A stretch of 34,321 bases of DNA from Cytophagales bacterium (GCA_029940715.1 JAPYTU010000008.1:1-34321); one strand, 5' to 3'; shown: positions 15,541 to 26,204, counted from the first letter of the stretch. Numbers and translations: made by a program. Notes: a model not told the origin generated them from the sequence alone.

Positions 15541-17208
15541 TCAATAAGAGTCTTTATGTACATTTTTTATAGATCTACCAGATGGATCATTCATTTTAGA
15601 AAAATTTTTGTCCCATTTTAAGGCTTCTTCGGTGCTACATGCTATTGATTTACTAGATGGAACACATTTAACTGAACATTCATCAGGATAATGTTTATTA
15701 AAAATCATCCTATAATAAAATTCTTCTTTTGACTGCGGTGTGTTTATAGGATAAAGTTTTTTCCTATTATTAAAATCAAAATCTGAAATATTATTATTTG
15801 TAAATTCTTTCAAACTGTTAATCCATGAATATCCAACTCCATCAGAAAATTGCTCTTTCTGTCTCCACAATATCTCATCAGGTAAATCTCTTTTAAATGC
15901 TTCTCGTAAAATTGATTTTTCGATTTTATTAGGCTTTACCATTTTATCTTTTGGATTAACATTCATGGAAATATCTAAAAAATCTACATCTAAAAAAGGA
16001 ACCCTCCCCTCAACTCCCCAAGCAGCCAAAGATTTATTTGCTCTTAAACAATCATAAAGATGTAATTTGTTAATTTTTCTAATAGTTTCATTATGAAATT
16101 CTTCAGCATTAGGAGCCTTATGAAAGTATAAATAACCACCAAAAATTTCATCTGCTCCTTCTCCAGACAAGACCATTTTTATTCCCATTGATTTTATATA
16201 TCTAGCCATTAAATACATAGGTGTAGAAGCTCTAACCGTAGTAACATCATAAGTTTCTATATAATATATTACATCATTAATTGAATCAATAGCTTCTTGT
16301 ATAGTAAAAACTATTTCGTGATGTATAGTTTTTAAATATTGTGAAACTTTTCTTGAAGCTATTAAATCAGGTGAATTTCTTAACCCTATGGCAAAAGAAT
16401 GTATTTGAGGCCACCATGCATCATTTTTATTATTACTCTCTATTCTTTTTTTTGAAAATTTCTTTACTATAGAAGCAATTATTGATGAATCAAGACCTCC
16501 AGATAGTAGTATCCCAAATGGAACATCAGACATTAGCTGTCTTTTTACAGAATCTTCAAGGGATTTTTTTATATTTTTTACTACTGTTTTGTTTTCAGAC
16601 ACATTATCATAACTCATCCATGATTTAGAATAATATTTAACTGGATACTTTAATTTTTCATTCATATATGAGCCTGGAGGAAATTCCTTTATATCACTAC
16701 ATATACCTACCAAGCATTTCATCTCTGAAGCAAATAATAAATTCCCATATTTATCTGATCCCATATAAAGAGGCATGACTCCAATAGGATCTCTAGCTAC
16801 TAAAATTGAATTTTTATCTTTATCATAAAGAACAAATGAAAAAATCCCATTAATATCATTTAAAAAATCGACTGATTTGTTTTTATATAGGGATAAAATA
16901 ACTTCACAATCTGAATTTGTTTGATAATCATATTTTATTGATTTATCATTTTTAATACTTAAATGGTTATATATTTCACCATTTATTGTTAAAACCAAAT
17001 TCTTGTCTGATGATAAAATTGGTTGACCTCCAGATTTAATGTCTACAATTGCCAATCTTTCATGAGCTAATATTGCATTCTCTGATTTATAAATACCTGA
17101 CCAATCAGGACCTCTATGTCTAACTTTTTTTATTATATCTAAAGACATTGATCTAATATTATTATTTAAATATTTGTCTTTGTTGTAAATTGCAAGAATA
17201 CCACACAT
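15541..17208 (-). CDS. asnB: Asparagine synthase (glutamine-hydrolysing)
   Basis: MCGILAIYNKD N-terminal Cys amidotransferase; LSGGLDSSIIA PP-loop; EGADEIFGGYLYFHKAP. Confidence 0.95.
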   Translation of the reverse strand: MCGILAIYNKDKYLNNNIRSMSLDIIKKVRHRGPDWSGIYKSENAILAHERLAIVDIKSGGQPILSSDKNLVLTINGEIYNHLSIKNDKSIKYDYQTNSDCEVILSLYKNKSVDFLNDINGIFSFVLYDKDKNSILVARDPIGVMPLYMGSDKYGNLLFASEMKCLVGICSDIKEFPPGSYMNEKLKYPVKYYSKSWMSYDNVSENKTVVKNIKKSLEDSVKRQLMSDVPFGILLSGGLDSSIIASIVKKFSKKRIESNNKNDAWWPQIHSFAIGLRNSPDLIASRKVSQYLKTIHHEIVFTIQEAIDSINDVIYYIETYDVTTVRASTPMYLMARYIKSMGIKMVLSGEGADEIFGGYLYFHKAPNAEEFHNETIRKINKLHLYDCLRANKSLAAWGVEGRVPFLDVDFLDISMNVNPKDKMVKPNKIEKSILREAFKRDLPDEILWRQKEQFSDGVGYSWINSLKEFTNNNISDFDFNNRKKLYPINTPQSKEEFYYRMIFNKHYPDECSVKCVPSSKSIACSTEEALKWDKNFSKMNDPSGRSIKNVHKDSY

Positions 17209-17262
17209 ATAATTATAAATAAGAACGCAATATAATTTCTAAATTTATATCAAAAAAAAAAT

Positions 17263-19041
17263 ATGAAAATTTTAAATAGGAATCGGATACATATATATTA
17301 TAAATATTTTCTAAAAATAGTAGCAATTATATTATTATTCCCATTTTATTCATGTGAAAAAATAAAAAATAAAAATAAAAAAGTTTTATCTGATTCTGCT
17401 ATGGTTTCATCAGCCCATTCAATTTCTTCAAAAGTTGGTATTGATATTTTAAAACAAGGTGGAAATGCTTTTGATGCTGCAGTAGCAATCCAATTTGCAC
17501 TTTCAGTTGTTTATCCGAATGCAGGCAATATAGGTGGAGGAGGTTTTGTCGTTTACAGATTAAATAGCGGAGAAATTGGCTCTTTAGATTTTAGAGAAAA
17601 AGCTCCTTTTTTATCATCAAAAAACATGTATTTATATAATAAAAATGATTCTATATTAATTAATTATGAATTAAAAAATAATGATTTAAATGAAATGATT
17701 GTTGATGTAAATAAAAGTAAAATCGGTCATTTAGCATCTGGAATTCCAGGTACAGTAGATGGAATGGTTAAGCTTCATGAAAAGTTTGGTATTTTAGATT
17801 GGGAAAAACTCTTAAATCCATCAATAAAACTAGCTAGAGATGGTTATCAACTTACAACAGCACAATCAAATAGTTTAAATAGTACTAAAGATTTATTTCT
17901 TAAAGTAAATAAAAAATCTATTCCTTTTGTAAAAAATAATAGGTGGAAAACAAATGACACATTAGTACAAAGTAATTTATCTCTAACACTAAATAGAATA
18001 AAAAATCAAAAAAGAGATGGCTTTTATTCTGGAATTACTGCAAAATTATTACTTAAGGAAATGAATAAAGGCAAAGGGATATTTACTCAGGGTGATCTCG
18101 ATAAATATTCTTCAATATGGAGAAAACCTATTGTTGGATATTATAAAAACCATAAAATTATTTCTATGGGACCTCCTTCTAGTGGTGGAATTGCATTAGT
18201 CCAATTACTAAAAGGTATTGAAAAATACAATATAAAAAGTTATGGTTTTAATAGCTTAAAAACTATAAATGTAATGGCTGAACTTGAAAGTAGAGTTTAT
18301 GCAGATAGAGCAACTCATTTAGGTGACCCTGATTTTTACAAAGTCCCTGTTGAAAAATTAATTAATAGTAATTATTTAGAAAACAAATTCAAAAATATTA
18401 ATCCATTAAAAAAAACACCTTCAAATGAAATTAAAGAAGGTTCAATTACTTATAATGAGAGTAACGAGACCACACATTTCTCTGTTGTAGATAAATTTGG
18501 AAATGCTGTTTCTATTACTACAACTTTAAATGGATCTTATGGATCTAAAGTTGTTGTTGGTGGTGCTGGTTTTTTATTAAATAATGAAATGGATGATTTT
18601 AGTGTAAAACCCGGATTTCCAAATATGTTTGGATTAATTGGTGGTAAAGCAAATTCAATTGAACCTGGTAAAAGAATGCTTTCATCAATGACTCCTACAA
18701 TAATTGAAAAAAATAATAATTTATTTATGGTATTAGGAACTCCCGGTGGATCAACCATTATAACTTCTGTATTTCAAACTATATTAAATGTTATTGATTA
18801 TGAAATGACTATGCAAGAAGCAGTAGATGCAAAAAAAATACATCATCAGTGGGTTCCAGATATATTATATGTTGAAAAAAATTCTATAAGCAATGAAACT
18901 AAGAAACAATTAATATCTATAGGTCATAAAATTAATGAAAGAGGTACTATTGGAAGAATGGATTGTATATTAATTAATTCAGATAATAAATTAGAGGGTG
19001 GATCTGATAAAAGAGGAGATAATATAGCTATAGGATATTAA
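17263..19041 (+). CDS. ggt: Gamma-glutamyltransferase
   Basis: GGNAFDAAVAIQFALSVVYPNAGNIGGGGFVVYR, ETTHFSVVDKFGNAVSITTTLNGSYGSKVVVGGAGFLLNNEMDDF. Confidence 0.95.
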   Translation: MKILNRNRIHIYYKYFLKIVAIILLFPFYSCEKIKNKNKKVLSDSAMVSSAHSISSKVGIDILKQGGNAFDAAVAIQFALSVVYPNAGNIGGGGFVVYRLNSGEIGSLDFREKAPFLSSKNMYLYNKNDSILINYELKNNDLNEMIVDVNKSKIGHLASGIPGTVDGMVKLHEKFGILDWEKLLNPSIKLARDGYQLTTAQSNSLNSTKDLFLKVNKKSIPFVKNNRWKTNDTLVQSNLSLTLNRIKNQKRDGFYSGITAKLLLKEMNKGKGIFTQGDLDKYSSIWRKPIVGYYKNHKIISMGPPSSGGIALVQLLKGIEKYNIKSYGFNSLKTINVMAELESRVYADRATHLGDPDFYKVPVEKLINSNYLENKFKNINPLKKTPSNEIKEGSITYNESNETTHFSVVDKFGNAVSITTTLNGSYGSKVVVGGAGFLLNNEMDDFSVKPGFPNMFGLIGGKANSIEPGKRMLSSMTPTIIEKNNNLFMVLGTPGGSTIITSVFQTILNVIDYEMTMQEAVDAKKIHHQWVPDILYVEKNSISNETKKQLISIGHKINERGTIGRMDCILINSDNKLEGGSDKRGDNIAIGY

Positions 19042-19050
19042 AGATATCCT
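19032..19050. terminator. Small hairpin spanning the convergent ggt / MFS stop codons
   Basis: AGGATAT-TAAAG-ATATCCT; 19039-19041 is the ggt stop and the MFS stop starts at 19050. Confidence 0.5.
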
Positions 19051-20339
19051 TAAACATCATCTATTTCTTTATTTGAATACTTGTTTGTTAGACTGGCAAA
19101 TTTTATTGAAGCCAATAATCCAAAAATAGAAAATAGAACTAAAATTGTGAATACGTACTGATGACCAAGTAATCCAGGATATCTGTCTAAAAGATAGCCA
19201 ATGATTGGGGTTGCAAAAATATCAGGAGTATATCCAACAACAGAAATCAAACCAACAGCTGTACCTGTTAATATAAGGGGGATACGACCTTCTTGCATAA
19301 TAGAGAAATATAAAGCGCGAATAGCATATGTTCCAGTAGCAACAATGATTAATGAAAAGTAAAAAACAAAATTCATATTTAATTGAACCATTCCAAATGC
19401 AAACATTGATGACCCTATTAACATTGTAATAAAACCAATAATAATCAAATAAATGTAACTTGTTTTATCTGCTATTAAGGCAATTATTACACAAACTAAT
19501 GGTCTAAGGTATAATTGTAATGACCCAATATTTGCAGCCTGTATGTGATCGAATAGCATAACTTCAGAAGCATATAAAGAGTAAATATCTGTAACCTTAT
19601 ATCCCATATATGCGGAAATTATAATAATCATTATAAGCCATACCGATTGAATTTTTAAAACCGTTTTAATATTAGAATATGAATTTAACGAGTTTGTTTT
19701 TTTAAGTTCGTCTTTCTGATCCTTTTCCATAAAAAAGAGCACTAAAAATCCTGTTAAAAACACCATAAATGATGAAAATAAAATGACATATCTAAATGCT
19801 TCTTTACGCTCAATTAAATTTGCAGATTCAATATCGTTTGTCAAAAAAGTTGAAAAAATTAACACTCCTAAACTCCCCATTGAGGCAGCAACTAACCCTC
19901 TTCCTCCATCTAAAAATGCAAAAGCTTTCCCCTGATTTTTGGATCCTCCCCATACACGGGTAGCTTTTATCATAGCTCCCCAAAATAAAAACACAGTTGT
20001 AAAGCCCCAATAACCATATAAAATTTTTAAAATAAAGTAGGATGGGTAACTTGCTAAAACTACCCCACCTAAAGCTGTAAAAAAAAGTGAAACCGTTATT
20101 AATTTCTTAGGTTGAAACCTGTCTGAAATTACACCCCCATATACATAAGATAGCAATGCCATAGTTCCATATACGGAAAACAAACTTCCTAGCTGAAGAT
20201 TATTTAAATTGAATACTTCCAGGAATGTAGGTCTAAACACTCTAGGCAAAACATATGGTAATAAAAAAATTAATTCTCCAGAAAGTATTAATAGAGTTAT
20301 ACTTAAAAAAGAACCCTTTTTAAGTAGAGGATCTTTCAA
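19050..20339 (-). CDS. MFS transporter
   Basis: 12-TM-like hydrophobic protein; YVYGGVISDRFQPKKLITVSLFFTALGG MFS loop motif. Confidence 0.9.
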   Translation of the reverse strand: MKDPLLKKGSFLSITLLILSGELIFLLPYVLPRVFRPTFLEVFNLNNLQLGSLFSVYGTMALLSYVYGGVISDRFQPKKLITVSLFFTALGGVVLASYPSYFILKILYGYWGFTTVFLFWGAMIKATRVWGGSKNQGKAFAFLDGGRGLVAASMGSLGVLIFSTFLTNDIESANLIERKEAFRYVILFSSFMVFLTGFLVLFFMEKDQKDELKKTNSLNSYSNIKTVLKIQSVWLIMIIIISAYMGYKVTDIYSLYASEVMLFDHIQAANIGSLQLYLRPLVCVIIALIADKTSYIYLIIIGFITMLIGSSMFAFGMVQLNMNFVFYFSLIIVATGTYAIRALYFSIMQEGRIPLILTGTAVGLISVVGYTPDIFATPIIGYLLDRYPGLLGHQYVFTILVLFSIFGLLASIKFASLTNKYSNKEIDDV

Positions 20340-20541
20340 TTTAATTTTTATTGATTTTTTACAATATACATCAATTTAAAAGGATTAGAAGTGGCTGAAT
20401 TAAAAGAAGAAGATATGCTTAAAAATTTTCTTAACTCTAACCTCACTCCTTTTCTTTAATTGAAAAAAGATTGATTAATCAAAAACTGCTTGTGCTCTAA
20501 TTCTATGGTTTCTCTCTTTAATAAATTTCATTAAATAATTT

Positions 20542-21984
20542 CTATTTATCTATTATTAAAATTTCTACTCTCCTATTCAATCTTTTTGTTTCTTCAGAAC
20601 TATTGCTGAATCTAGGTTTTAATGAACCATATCCTTTAGTTTTAATTCTTTTTTTATTTATTCCATTCTTTATAAGATAATCTCTAATAACATTTGCTCT
20701 TTTTTCAGATAATTTTAAATTCTCAGTGAAATCACCCGAATTATCTGTGTGACCTTCTATTAAAACAGAAATATTTTTTTCATTATTAAATATATGTAAT
20801 ATGTTATTTAAGTTTTTTTGAGATAATTGCAATATCTCATAGGATGATCTTTTAAAAAGTATATTATCTAATACTAAACGTGAATTATTTTTTATTTCCT
20901 TCAAGTTAAGAGCTACTTTTTTATTTTCGTTTATACTAATTAAAGTATCTAATTGAAAGAAATTTTTTATTTTAAAAGTAAATATTAAATTTTCATTTTT
21001 TTTATAATTATAAATTAATGATTTAGTATTTATTTTAAAAAAATCAATTAAACTGGAATCACTATAAATATATAAATCCCCACTAATATCCTCAGTATTA
21101 TTTATAGAAAAACTAATTTGAAATTTATCGTCTTTATTTACTCTTCTAAGCAACTTTAAATTAGAATAACCTAAACTATTATATTCTTCAGAAATTATAA
21201 AATTTTTATTATTTGAATTGTATGAAATAAATTTTTCCGAAGCATTTGAATTAAATTTATCTATAAGAATAGGTTCAGACCATTTACTATAATTATCATC
21301 TAAATTAACAGAATAATAAAAGTTAAAACTACCATATATACTTGGTCTATTTGATGAGAAAATTAATGTGTCATCATTTAATATAAAAGGAGAAATTTCT
21401 TGGTATTTTGAATTAATAATCGATCCAATATTTTTTAGTCTACTCCATGAAGATGAGTCTATTTTTTTTGATATATAAATATCTTCTACGCCATAAGAAC
21501 CATAACTTTCTATTCCTAAAAAGATTATATTATTATATATTGAACCAGAGATTAAATCAAAAAAAGGATTAAAACCAACTATAGAAGATTCATTTAATAC
21601 TTTTATATTATTAACATTAGTATTATAATATTTAATTAAACCTTCAGTAAAAACAACAAGTTTATCATCTTCAATACCTAAAAGTATATCATTATTAGTT
21701 GAATTTACTTTATTTAAATTGTTAGGTTTTTGCCATTTACCAGAAGTACTAATACTATACCAAACATCATTTTTATCATTAATACCACCTACGTTTTTAG
21801 AGTTAAAAGAACTATTAAAAAAAATTATTGAACCTTTATTATTTATATAACCTATATTTTCATTTGACTTTAAATTGATATTAATTAAAGAATCTATCTG
21901 ATATTGTTTTTCAAAAGATTGCGATAATAATTCACTATTAAATATGAAAATGATTATAAAAAAATAAATGTTCTTAATATTCAT
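20542..21984 (-). CDS. OmpA-family outer membrane protein with PD40-like region
   Basis: C-terminal VLIEGHTDNSGDFTENLKLSEKRANVIRDYLIKNGINKKRIKTKGYGSLKP...RLNRRVEI; FSSNRPSIYGSFNFYYS PD40-like motif. Confidence 0.9.
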   Translation of the reverse strand: MNIKNIYFFIIIFIFNSELLSQSFEKQYQIDSLININLKSNENIGYINNKGSIIFFNSSFNSKNVGGINDKNDVWYSISTSGKWQKPNNLNKVNSTNNDILLGIEDDKLVVFTEGLIKYYNTNVNNIKVLNESSIVGFNPFFDLISGSIYNNIIFLGIESYGSYGVEDIYISKKIDSSSWSRLKNIGSIINSKYQEISPFILNDDTLIFSSNRPSIYGSFNFYYSVNLDDNYSKWSEPILIDKFNSNASEKFISYNSNNKNFIISEEYNSLGYSNLKLLRRVNKDDKFQISFSINNTEDISGDLYIYSDSSLIDFFKINTKSLIYNYKKNENLIFTFKIKNFFQLDTLISINENKKVALNLKEIKNNSRLVLDNILFKRSSYEILQLSQKNLNNILHIFNNEKNISVLIEGHTDNSGDFTENLKLSEKRANVIRDYLIKNGINKKRIKTKGYGSLKPRFSNSSEETKRLNRRVEILIIDK

Positions 21985-22897
21985 TTTCTAAATTAATTAG
22001 ATTTCTTAATTCAATATTTTTAATCATTCTATTATAATTATCTAAAATTTGTGGAACCGCAGCTTCCTCATTTGTAATACTTGCAATATGAGGTGTTATT
22101 TCTATTTTATCATTTCTCCATATTTTGTTATTTTTAGGAAGTGGCTCTGTTTCAAAAACGTCTAAAAAAGCTCCTGATAGTTTACCAATTTCAATAGCCT
22201 TTAAAATATCTTTTTCATTTTGAACTTTACCTCTTGATACATTAATTAAATATGTTTCATCATTTAATTTATTAAATAATTTTATGTTTAATAGATTTTT
22301 TGTTTTTGACGTGTAAGGAACAGTGCATACTAAAACATTAATTTTATTTAAAAATTGATCTAAATTATCACCATGATATAATTTTATATCACTATGTTCT
22401 TTTTTATTTAAACTATAACCATAAACATTAAAACCTAAATTTTTTAATTTTATTCCAGCATCAGAACCTAAAGATCCAAACCCTAAAATTCCAATATTAA
22501 TATCAATTTCAGGTATACTGTTATGATCCCAAATTTTATTCTTCTTATCACTTTGATATTTAATTAGCCTTTTATGATAAAACAAAACAGCCATTATAAT
22601 ATAACTAGACATTGAAAATGATAGTTTTTCATCAGAAATCCTACAAATTGGAATATTTTCAGGTAACGAAGGATCTGATAATATATGATCAACTCCTGCT
22701 CCCATTGAATGAATAAGTTTTAAATTTTTAAACTTATTTAATAATCCATGAGGTTGATTCCATAGAGCTACGCAATCAATTTTATCATAGTCTAAAACAT
22801 TAGGCCATATTACTATTGAATCTTTAGAGATTAATTTATTAAATACAGTTACCCAATTATCAACTATATTATTTGGTGCTATTATTAATATTTTCAT
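21974..22897 (-). CDS. D-isomer specific 2-hydroxyacid dehydrogenase
   Basis: GILGFGSLGSDAGIKLKNLGF, VCTVPYTSKTKNLL, LINVSRGKVQNEKDIL, GAFLDVFETEPLP, ITPHIAS. Confidence 0.93.
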   Translation of the reverse strand: MKILIIAPNNIVDNWVTVFNKLISKDSIVIWPNVLDYDKIDCVALWNQPHGLLNKFKNLKLIHSMGAGVDHILSDPSLPENIPICRISDEKLSFSMSSYIIMAVLFYHKRLIKYQSDKKNKIWDHNSIPEIDINIGILGFGSLGSDAGIKLKNLGFNVYGYSLNKKEHSDIKLYHGDNLDQFLNKINVLVCTVPYTSKTKNLLNIKLFNKLNDETYLINVSRGKVQNEKDILKAIEIGKLSGAFLDVFETEPLPKNNKIWRNDKIEITPHIASITNEEAAVPQILDNYNRMIKNIELRNLINLENEY

Positions 22898-24554
22898 TTA
22901 ATATATATAGAAAATAAGATATACTACAAGTTAATAAAGTTCCTATAAAATTAAACCACAAGTAACCAATTGAATCGCCTTGATTAAAATAAATAATCAA
23001 AACAATAGTTTGAGATAAAATTGCACCTATAAATACATTATTAGATTTTATTTTTTTATTAAAAAAAGCAACTAAAAATATTCCCAAGACATTTCCATAA
23101 AGTAAAGAGGCAACTATGTTAATTGATTCAATTAAGTTTTCTTTTTGAACAAAAAATAATGAAAACAGAATTGCTATAACTCCCCATATAAAATTGAAGA
23201 ATTTAGAAATGATTACATCATTTTTAGTAAAAACATCTGATTTAAAAAATCTTTTATAAATATCAATAGTTGTTATAGCTGATAACGCACTAATTTCTGC
23301 TGATGTAGAACTCATAGCAGCAGAAAAAATTACTGCTATTAAAAAGCCAATTAAACCTATTGGTAGATAATCTAAAATAAACGTTAAAAATATAAAATCT
23401 GATTCTGGCTTTTTCATAATATATCCATTTGCTACAACCTCAGATTCGAAATTCTTTCGATTCATATCTAAATCGTTATTTAATTCAATAATTTGCTTAT
23501 TTAGTTTTTCATCTTTAGAGTTATTAAAATAACTATTTAATAATTCCTTTTTCTTTTCAAAAATTAAAGTATTTTCTTTCTCATAGTTTTCAATTAAAGA
23601 ATTATCAATAGATTTTTGATAACTTAAAAGACTCTTGTTAAAATTAAGGGGAGGTTGATTTAAAGAATAAAAAACAAATAATAATAGTCCAATAAAAAGT
23701 ATAAAAAATTGTAAAGGTATTTTCATAAATGCATTGAATATTAAACCCATTTGACTTTCTTTAATATTTTTACCATTTATATATCTTGATACCTGTGATT
23801 GATCTGTACCAAAATAAGATAACGATAGGAAAAATCCGCCAAATAAACCCGACCAAATGGTATACTTTTCTGAAAAATCAAAAGATAAATTAATTGCATT
23901 ATTTTTATCAAATAAACCCATTAATTGTAATGAATTGTAAAACGAAATATCTTTGAGTATAAAATTTAAAAGAAATGTAAATAATACAATTAATCCAATA
24001 AAAATAATTGTCATTTGATATTTGTGAGTTAAACTGACTGCCCTACTACCCCCAACTACTGTATACAAAATAATTAATGATCCAACTAATATTACAGTAA
24101 TGGTTAGATCCCATCCTAAAATAGTTGTTAAAATTATTGATGGAGCATAAATTGTAATTCCAGCTTGCAAACCTCTTTGCATTAAAAAAAATAAAGATGT
24201 AAGGAGTCTAACTTTATAATCAAACCTTGTCTCAAGGTATTCATATGCTGTATAAACATTTGACTTATAATAAATTGGAACAAAAATTAAAGAAACTATA
24301 ATAAGTGCAATTGGCAAACCAAGATAATTTTGAATAAAACTCATACCTTCAACATAACCTTGTCCTGGAGTCGATAAAAATGTAATTGCACTAGCTTGAG
24401 TAGCCATTACTGATAAACCTATTGTTCTCCAGTTTGCCGATTTATTACCTAAAATGTAAGATTTTAAATTTTTATTAGAATAATTTTTATATGTACTATA
24501 TAATGATATACTTAATAAAGTGAAGGAAAGTATAAATAAATCAATATTTGACAT
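22869..24554 (-). CDS. Sodium:solute symporter (SSS family)
   Basis: ILGNKSANWRTIGLSVMATQASAITFLSTPGQGYVEGM, GLFGGFFLSLSYFGTDQSQVSRYINGKNIKES. Confidence 0.93.
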   Translation of the reverse strand: MSNIDLFILSFTLLSISLYSTYKNYSNKNLKSYILGNKSANWRTIGLSVMATQASAITFLSTPGQGYVEGMSFIQNYLGLPIALIIVSLIFVPIYYKSNVYTAYEYLETRFDYKVRLLTSLFFLMQRGLQAGITIYAPSIILTTILGWDLTITVILVGSLIILYTVVGGSRAVSLTHKYQMTIIFIGLIVLFTFLLNFILKDISFYNSLQLMGLFDKNNAINLSFDFSEKYTIWSGLFGGFFLSLSYFGTDQSQVSRYINGKNIKESQMGLIFNAFMKIPLQFFILFIGLLLFVFYSLNQPPLNFNKSLLSYQKSIDNSLIENYEKENTLIFEKKKELLNSYFNNSKDEKLNKQIIELNNDLDMNRKNFESEVVANGYIMKKPESDFIFLTFILDYLPIGLIGFLIAVIFSAAMSSTSAEISALSAITTIDIYKRFFKSDVFTKNDVIISKFFNFIWGVIAILFSLFFVQKENLIESINIVASLLYGNVLGIFLVAFFNKKIKSNNVFIGAILSQTIVLIIYFNQGDSIGYLWFNFIGTLLTCSISYFLYILNENINNSTK

Positions 24555-24640
24555 TAAACAATCTTAGTAAAAAACAATAAAAAAAGTATATATAATATAA
24601 GTGCTATAATTATTTTAAAATGTGTTTTATTTAAGTCCAT
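24554..24640 (-). CDS. Candidate 28-aa single-TM micropeptide coupled to the SSS symporter (MDLNKTHFKIIIALILYILFLLFFTKIV)
   Basis: Not in the supplied track; its TAA shares an A with the symporter ATG (TAATG overlap). Confidence 0.5.
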   Translation of the reverse strand: MDLNKTHFKIIIALILYILFLLFFTKIV

Positions 24641-24693
24641 TATTTTAAAATTAATGAAATAGATATTTATAATATAATGATTAATTTATTTAA

Positions 24694-25854
24694 TTAAATA
24701 ATATCTGAATAATATGATTTAATAGTATTTCTTAAATTATAATTTAACGACATGGTTTTACCATAAGCTCCACAAGAATATATTCTAAATATATCATTCC
24801 TTTTTGAAAATGGTAATTTTATATTTTTTAAAAAAATATCTGAAGATTCACACAATGGACCAACAACATCATACTTTTTAAAAGTACTTTCAATAGAAGT
24901 TAAGTTTGATATTTTGTGATAGCTATTGTATAAAGCTGGTCTAATTAACTCAGTCATTCCTGCATCTAGTATAACATAATTTTTGTCATATGATTTTTTT
25001 GTAAATAATACTCTAGATATCAGATTACCACATTGCCCTACTAATGATCTTCCCAATTCAACATAAATTTTTTGATTTTTTAATAAAATGATATTCTTTT
25101 TATAAACATTAAAATATTCGCTAAAATTAGGAATATAATTTTTTTCTGGATTGTTATAATCTATAGGTAAACCACCACCTACGTTGATATGATTTAATAA
25201 TATACCATAATCAAATATTTTCTTGTTTGTTGTATTAGCTATTTTACATAATTTATCAAACACTTTAAAATTTGTTATTTGTGATCCTAAATGAAAATGT
25301 ATACCAACTAGATTTATATTATCTAAAGATTTTAACAAAATTAAAATGTCGTCTACATCATTTATATCAATACCAAATTTATTTTTTTTAGTACCAGTGG
25401 TAATATTCTTGTGTGTTTTTGATTCAATATTTGGATTAAGTCTTAAAGCAATATTTGATGTAACTAATGATTTTTTTGAAATATCATTGATTACTTGAAT
25501 TTCTTGAATTGACTCACAATTAAAACAAGAAATTTTACTATTAATAGAATATTCAATTTCTTTGTCAGTTTTTCCTACTCCGGCAAAAACAATATCTTTA
25601 TTATCAAACCCCTCCTCAATGGCTTTTTTTACTTCATTTCCACTAACAGCATCAATCCCTATACCATGATTTCTTATAAGATATAATAATTTAGAATTTG
25701 TATTAGCTTTAATAGCATAGTGAACTTTAAAAATTTTAGAATTTGCTTCTATTATTAACTTTTCTAAAGTCTCTGATAAAATGTTTAAATCGTAATAATA
25801 AAATGGGGTATCGATTGTTTTAAAAGAATCAATTATATCATTATTGAACACCAA
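24694..25854 (-). CDS. lysA: Diaminopimelate decarboxylase
   Basis: FYYYDLNILSETL, FKVHYAIKANTNSKLL, GIHFHLGSQI, LNHINVGGGLPI, GPLCESSDIF, CGAYGKTMSLNYN. Confidence 0.93.
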   Translation of the reverse strand: MVFNNDIIDSFKTIDTPFYYYDLNILSETLEKLIIEANSKIFKVHYAIKANTNSKLLYLIRNHGIGIDAVSGNEVKKAIEEGFDNKDIVFAGVGKTDKEIEYSINSKISCFNCESIQEIQVINDISKKSLVTSNIALRLNPNIESKTHKNITTGTKKNKFGIDINDVDDILILLKSLDNINLVGIHFHLGSQITNFKVFDKLCKIANTTNKKIFDYGILLNHINVGGGLPIDYNNPEKNYIPNFSEYFNVYKKNIILLKNQKIYVELGRSLVGQCGNLISRVLFTKKSYDKNYVILDAGMTELIRPALYNSYHKISNLTSIESTFKKYDVVGPLCESSDIFLKNIKLPFSKRNDIFRIYSCGAYGKTMSLNYNLRNTIKSYYSDII

Positions 25855-25859
25855 TTTTT

Positions 25860-26204
25860 TTAACTAATAGTTTTAATGATTTTCTTGAAAGATTCAGGGT
25901 CGTTCATGGCAATATCAGCCAAAACCTTTCTATTTAAAGTGATATTTGACTTTTTTAACTTATCCATAAAATCAGAGTATGAAATTCCCCCTACTCTTAC
26001 AGCAGCATTTATTCTTTGAATCCACAAACTTCTAATTTCTCTTTTTTTTGTTTTTCTATGAATATAAGAATACTGTAACGCTTTTTCTACAGCATTCTTT
26101 GTAACTGTCCATACATTTTTTCTTCTTCCAAAGTAGCCCTTTGCTAATTTAAAAATTTTTTTCTTTCTGTTTTTTGCTGCTACATTGTTTCTTGATCTTG
26201 GCAT
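25860..26204 (-). CDS. rplT: 50S ribosomal protein L20
   Basis: [70 protein letters not shown]. Confidence 0.98.
   Translation of the reverse strand: MPRSRNNVAAKNRKKKIFKLAKGYFGRRKNVWTVTKNAVEKALQYSYIHRKTKKREIRSLWIQRINAAVRVGGISYSDFMDKLKKSNITLNRKVLADIAMNDPESFKKIIKTIS

Noticed and set aside
18537-18758. Minus-strand 73-aa ORF
   Set aside because: Antisense shadow of ggt
19828-20010. Minus-strand 60-aa ORF
   Set aside because: Alternative frame within the MFS transporter gene
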